Shown here: positions 6,475 through 6,875 of the stretch, in pieces
Layout of the letters: each line of letters begins with the position of its first letter
How positions within the stretch are numbered: the first letter of the stretch is position 1
DNA from: an uncultured Bacillus sp.
GTDB taxonomy: Bacteria; Bacillota; Bacilli; Bacillales_B; DSM-18226
DNA length: 6,875 bases
Direction: 5' to 3'
Assembly: GCF_946478885.1 (NCBI RefSeq)
Contig: NZ_CAMLDX010000135.1
Location: 1 to 6,875, forward strand
Made by a program: the position numbers and the translations under genes
Notes under the pieces: model-generated
Database searches by the model: none
What the model was told of the DNA's origin: nothing
What the model saw: the letters and a program-made list of their open reading frames with translations, nothing else

Positions 6475-6684
6475 CGTTTGCTTGGTGGGCAAATCATCGG
6501 GGAAAATGGTGTCGATAAACGAGTAGATGTATTGGCCACTGCTCTTTTTAATCAAATGACAATCCCTGAACTCGAGGATCTAGACTTAAGTTATTCCCCT
6601 CCTTATAATGGCAGTTGGGATCCAATTCAACAAGCCGCGAGACAGGCCATGAGAGGTTTGACAGAAAAGGTGAAACACGATTAA
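6475..6684 (+). pseudogene. C-terminal fragment of CoA-disulfide reductase / NADH oxidase-like flavoprotein
   Basis: The frame from 6475 reads [20 protein letters not shown], then [20 protein letters not shown], then [19 protein letters not shown], and stops with TAA at 6682-6684. This is the end of the dimerisation domain of FAD-dependent pyridine nucleotide-disulfide oxidoreductases of the CoA-disulfide reductase type. The Y-x-PPY-x(4)-DP block near the end belongs to the shared dimer active site. Only about 69 of the family's usual 440 or more residues remain. The FAD and NAD(P)H domains and the active-site Cys are missing. An in-frame TAA lies at 6472-6474, and the sequence before it belongs to the mobile element end. 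A TTG at 6478 could be read as a start but has no ribosome binding site, so this is a dead fragment. Confidence 0.8.
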
Positions 6685-6742
6685 GAGAGCGTTCCCATAC
6701 AATGGAATAGTTTCATATATTATCAAAATACTGTTAGAGTTC

Positions 6743-6767
6743 GTGTCGAAAAATATTTTTTTGACAC
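6743..6767. terminator. Hairpin downstream of the flavoprotein fragment
   Basis: GTGTCGAAAAA (6743-6753) pairs with TTTTTTGACAC (6757-6767), one pair being a G-T wobble, around a 3-base loop. The A/T half of the stem gives an internal T-run, and the GTGTC/GACAC base closes it. It may be the old terminator of the flavoprotein gene, about 60 bases after its stop codon. The right arm also contains TTGACA (6761-6766), but no -10 box at a suitable distance follows. The rest of 6685-6875 shows no gene; GAGGGAGAGC at 6807-6816 resembles a ribosome binding site but is not followed by a usable start codon. Confidence 0.45.
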
Positions 6768-6875
6768 TTCGCCAACGGGTCAAACCGTGATAAATCAGTA
6801 TTTATAGAGGGAGAGCAATTAAAAAACAGGTGCTACCAAAATCTTAGTCTATTAATATCAGAGATGCGAAAATCG

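Overview
The window looks like chromosomal DNA of a low-GC Gram-positive bacterium of the Bacillales type. The reasons are strong AGGAGG-type ribosome binding sites, A+T-rich intergenic DNA with intrinsic terminators, a GuaA very close to the Bacillus form, and the order 'YebA-like transglutaminase protein, then guaA', which matches the yebA-guaA order of Bacillus subtilis. The species cannot be fixed from the sequence alone.

Layout. Positions 1-245 hold the C-terminal end of a YebA-like (DUF4129) membrane protein. A leader of about 310 bases follows, then guaA (558-2108, GMP synthase), which ends in two hairpins, the second a strong terminator. Positions 2240-2760 hold no intact gene. The minus strand there carries decayed coding remnants and one 15-codon reading frame with a very good ribosome binding site. 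From 4757 back to 2803 a two-gene operon on the minus strand encodes a MacB/LolD-type ABC ATPase and its FtsX/MacB-family permease, translationally coupled by a TAATG overlap and closed by its own terminator. About 700 bases of A+T-rich DNA without a convincing gene follow, including a short imperfect tandem repeat.

On the plus strand, 5458-6179 is a two-gene unit: a YjdI-like protein (an atypical ferredoxin-like domain fused to a CDGSH-type iron-sulfur domain) and a YjdJ-like small GNAT acetyltransferase. A hairpin resembling a terminator follows. Positions 6370-6474 look like the right end of an IS200/IS605-family (TnpB-type) element: a short TnpB-tail-like reading frame and two hairpins. 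This abuts the decapitated C-terminal 69 codons of a CoA-disulfide-reductase/NADH-oxidase-like flavoprotein (6475-6684). The rest (6685-6875) holds only a hairpin.

How it fits together: guaA is housekeeping purine synthesis. The ABC operon, in the opposite orientation and flanked by decayed DNA, looks like an accessory insertion and may export or give resistance to a peptide or other toxic compound; this is inference. The YjdI/YjdJ pair is a widely conserved iron-sulfur and acetyltransferase duo without a settled function. The most unusual spot is the junction of the TnpB-type element end with the broken flavoprotein gene. I found no CRISPR array, tRNA, rRNA or recognisable riboswitch.
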